From Marinitenerispora sediminis (GTDB lineage Bacteria > Actinomycetota > Actinomycetes > Streptosporangiales > Streptosporangiaceae): a DNA stretch of 42,635 nt. The position numbers and the translations under genes were made by a program. Within the stretch, counting starts at the first letter, position 1; every line of letters begins with the position of its first letter. Where the stretch lies: NCBI RefSeq assembly GCF_003336425.1, contig NZ_QEIO01000034.1, positions 1-42,635 on the forward strand, read 5' to 3'. Positions 41,197-42,635 of the stretch are shown one piece after another. The notes beneath the pieces are model-generated. The model had not been told where the DNA came from, made no database searches, and saw nothing but the letters and a program-made list of their open reading frames with translations.

Positions 41197-42635
41197 CCAA
41201 GCCCCGCAGGCGCGGGGATGAACCGTTTCGTGCATGCAGCGCACGATACACGTGCACCCAAGCCCCGCAGGCGCGGGGATGAACCGCTGGGCTTGGATCC
41301 GGTCCACTTGGTCGCGAGCCAAGCCCCGCAGGCGCGGGGATGAACCGCAGCCCACCGCGATGCTCGTCGCGAGGGCGACCCAAGCCCCGCAGGCGCGGGG
41401 ATGAACCAGCGGCCCCAACAGAGACCGCTCCCTACACCGGCCAAGCCCCGCAGGCGCGGGGATGAACCGGTCGCCCACGTCGTGGTGTCGCCGGAGCGAC
41501 GCCAAGCCCCGCAGGCGCGGGGATGAACCGTCCGTGGCGAATCGCGGCGTGCCGGGCCGCGTCCAAGCCCCGCAGGCGCGGGGATGAACCGACCGTGGCC
41601 CGCATGTACGGCACGCCGGCCATCCAAGCCCCGCAGGCGCGGGGATGAACCGAGTCCGGCGGCCGTGGAGACCCGACGAACCGACCAAGCCCCGCAGGCG
41701 CGGGGATGAACCGTCGTGCGGGGCGCTGGTCGCGTAGTCGCCGAGCCAAGCCCCGCAGGCGCGGGGATGAACCCCGGACCTGCGGGTCCGGGCCTACGTC
41801 CAGTTCCCAAGCCCCGCAGGCGCGGGGATGAACCGCTCCCGGTCCGCGCGCTCGGCCATGACCCGCTCCAAGCCCCGCAGGCGCGGGGATGAACCGTACC
41901 TCGTCGGCGTAGGCGCTCGACTGGTTGTCCAAGCCCCGCAGGCGCGGGGATGAACCGCTGGTCGGCTGGCACTCGGCCGTCAGCGTCGACCAAGCCCCGC
42001 AGGCGCGGGGATGAACCGCACTACATCAACGAGACCTACATGTTCGGTCGCCAAGCCCCGCAGGCGCGGGGATGAACCGGGGTTGACGACCTCAGGGTCG
42101 GTGGCCAGAGTCCAAGCCCCGCAGGCGCGGGGATGAACCGAGGTCGCCCGGGGTGAACTCCATGCCGGACAGCCAAGCCCCGCAGGCGCGGGGATGAACC
42201 GGGATGGGGCGTCACCCTGCATGACGCCCTTTCCCAAGCCCCGCAGGCGCGGGGATGAACCGCAGTGGAACGGCGGCATCCCGCCCCGCACGGACCAAGC
42301 CCCGCAGGCGCGGGGATGAACCGCGCGCCGCCTACGTCCGCAAAACCATCGAGAACCAAGCCCCGCAGGCGCGGGGATGAACCGCTGTTCAGAGGAATCC
42401 GTCGACTTAGGGAGCCCCAAGCCCCGCAGGCGCGGGGATGAACCGGATCTCCACCGAGCTGGCGAGCGGGATCGGGGCCAAGCCCCGCAGGCGCGGGGAT
42501 GAACCGTCCGTGATGGCCGTCGACATCCTCCGCAAGGCCCAAGCCCCGCAGGCGCGGGGATGAACCGGACTTCTCGACGGGCGGCCCCGACGGCGGCCTC
42601 CAAGCCCCGCAGGCGCGGGGATGAACCGACCGCGT
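41197..42635 (+). CRISPR. type I-E style CRISPR array, 24 repeats, runs off the window
   Basis: A 28-base repeat starts with CCAAGCCCCGC and ends with GCGGGGATGAACC, and contains a hairpin. It occurs 24 times from 41197 to 42600 with an invariant 61-base period. I see no mismatch in any copy. There are 23 complete 33-base spacers and eight bases of a 24th. If the following base is counted, the repeat is 29 and the spacer 32, as usual for type I-E; that base is G after 22 repeats, A after repeat 4 and C after repeat 10. The plus strand is the crRNA sense, giving an 8-base handle ATGAACCG. The leader is thus on the smc side and the oldest spacers are beyond the right edge. No degenerate terminal repeat and no cas gene is in view. 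Confidence 0.98.

Noticed and set aside
41160-42603. Minus-strand open frames of up to 277 residues over the CRISPR array, with recurring GSSPRLRGL and RFIPAPAGLG peptides
   Set aside because: They are translations of the CRISPR repeat in different frames, not proteins. The period of 61 bases shifts the frame and yields the repeating peptides.
41197-42635. Spacers targeting genes inside this window
   Set aside because: Reading the spacers against the window I saw no long match to any gene here, but a full search on both strands was not possible by eye, so no claim is made.

Overview
This is a chromosomal segment of a very GC-rich actinomycete. The gene order (FAH-family hydrolase, gltX, tRNA-Gln and tRNA-Glu, IclR regulator, leuCD, hup, cofC, plsC, gpsA, ddl, thiL, rpmB, recG, rsmD, coaD, DUF177, rpmF, rnc, mutM, acyP, smc) is the well known actinobacterial housekeeping block. 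Protein style and the presence of cofC and a CBM2 protein suggest Nocardiopsaceae (Nocardiopsis, Streptomonospora or Thermobifida type); that placement is inference.

Layout. Positions 1-2.35 kb, minus strand: the start of a membrane protein cut by the left edge, an alpha/beta hydrolase translationally coupled to a small HTH regulator with a two-palindrome operator, and a MhuD-like heme-degrading monooxygenase. 2.6-6.9 kb: FAH hydrolase, glutamyl-tRNA synthetase, three tRNAs with strong terminators, and a secreted sugar-dehydrogenase-like lipoprotein. 7.0-10.6 kb: IclR regulator divergent from leuCD, a small unknown protein and HU. 10.6-17.8 kb: cofC, plsC, gpsA, a Cys/Met-metabolism PLP enzyme, ddl, an EI24-family membrane protein and an ATC-hydrolase-like protein. 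17.9-24.1 kb: a complete cydA-cydB-cydD-cydC cluster for cytochrome bd oxidase and its assembly transporter, preceded by clustered dyads. 24.4-26.6 kb: DUF305, DUF3105, a DUF3515 lipoprotein and a stand-alone AsnC ligand domain. 26.7-40.9 kb: thiL, a membrane-anchored CBM2 protein, rpmB, recG, rsmD, coaD, DUF177, rpmF (a 58-residue gene), rnc, mutM, acyP, a 63-residue coiled-coil protein and smc.

From 41,197 to the right edge lies a type I-E style CRISPR array: 24 identical 28-nt repeats with an exact 61-nt period, 23 complete spacers, and no cas gene in view. It sits directly behind smc. The most unexpected structure is in the leader of rpmF (about 33.83-33.95 kb), where three hairpin-forming segments resemble degenerate copies of this CRISPR repeat and two of them are exactly 61 nt apart.

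Functionally the window joins core metabolism (leucine, cell wall, phospholipid, thiamine, CoA and F420 precursors), translation and RNA processing, chromosome structure, a low-oxygen respiratory module and a CRISPR defence locus. No insertion sequence, integrase or rRNA gene was recognised.
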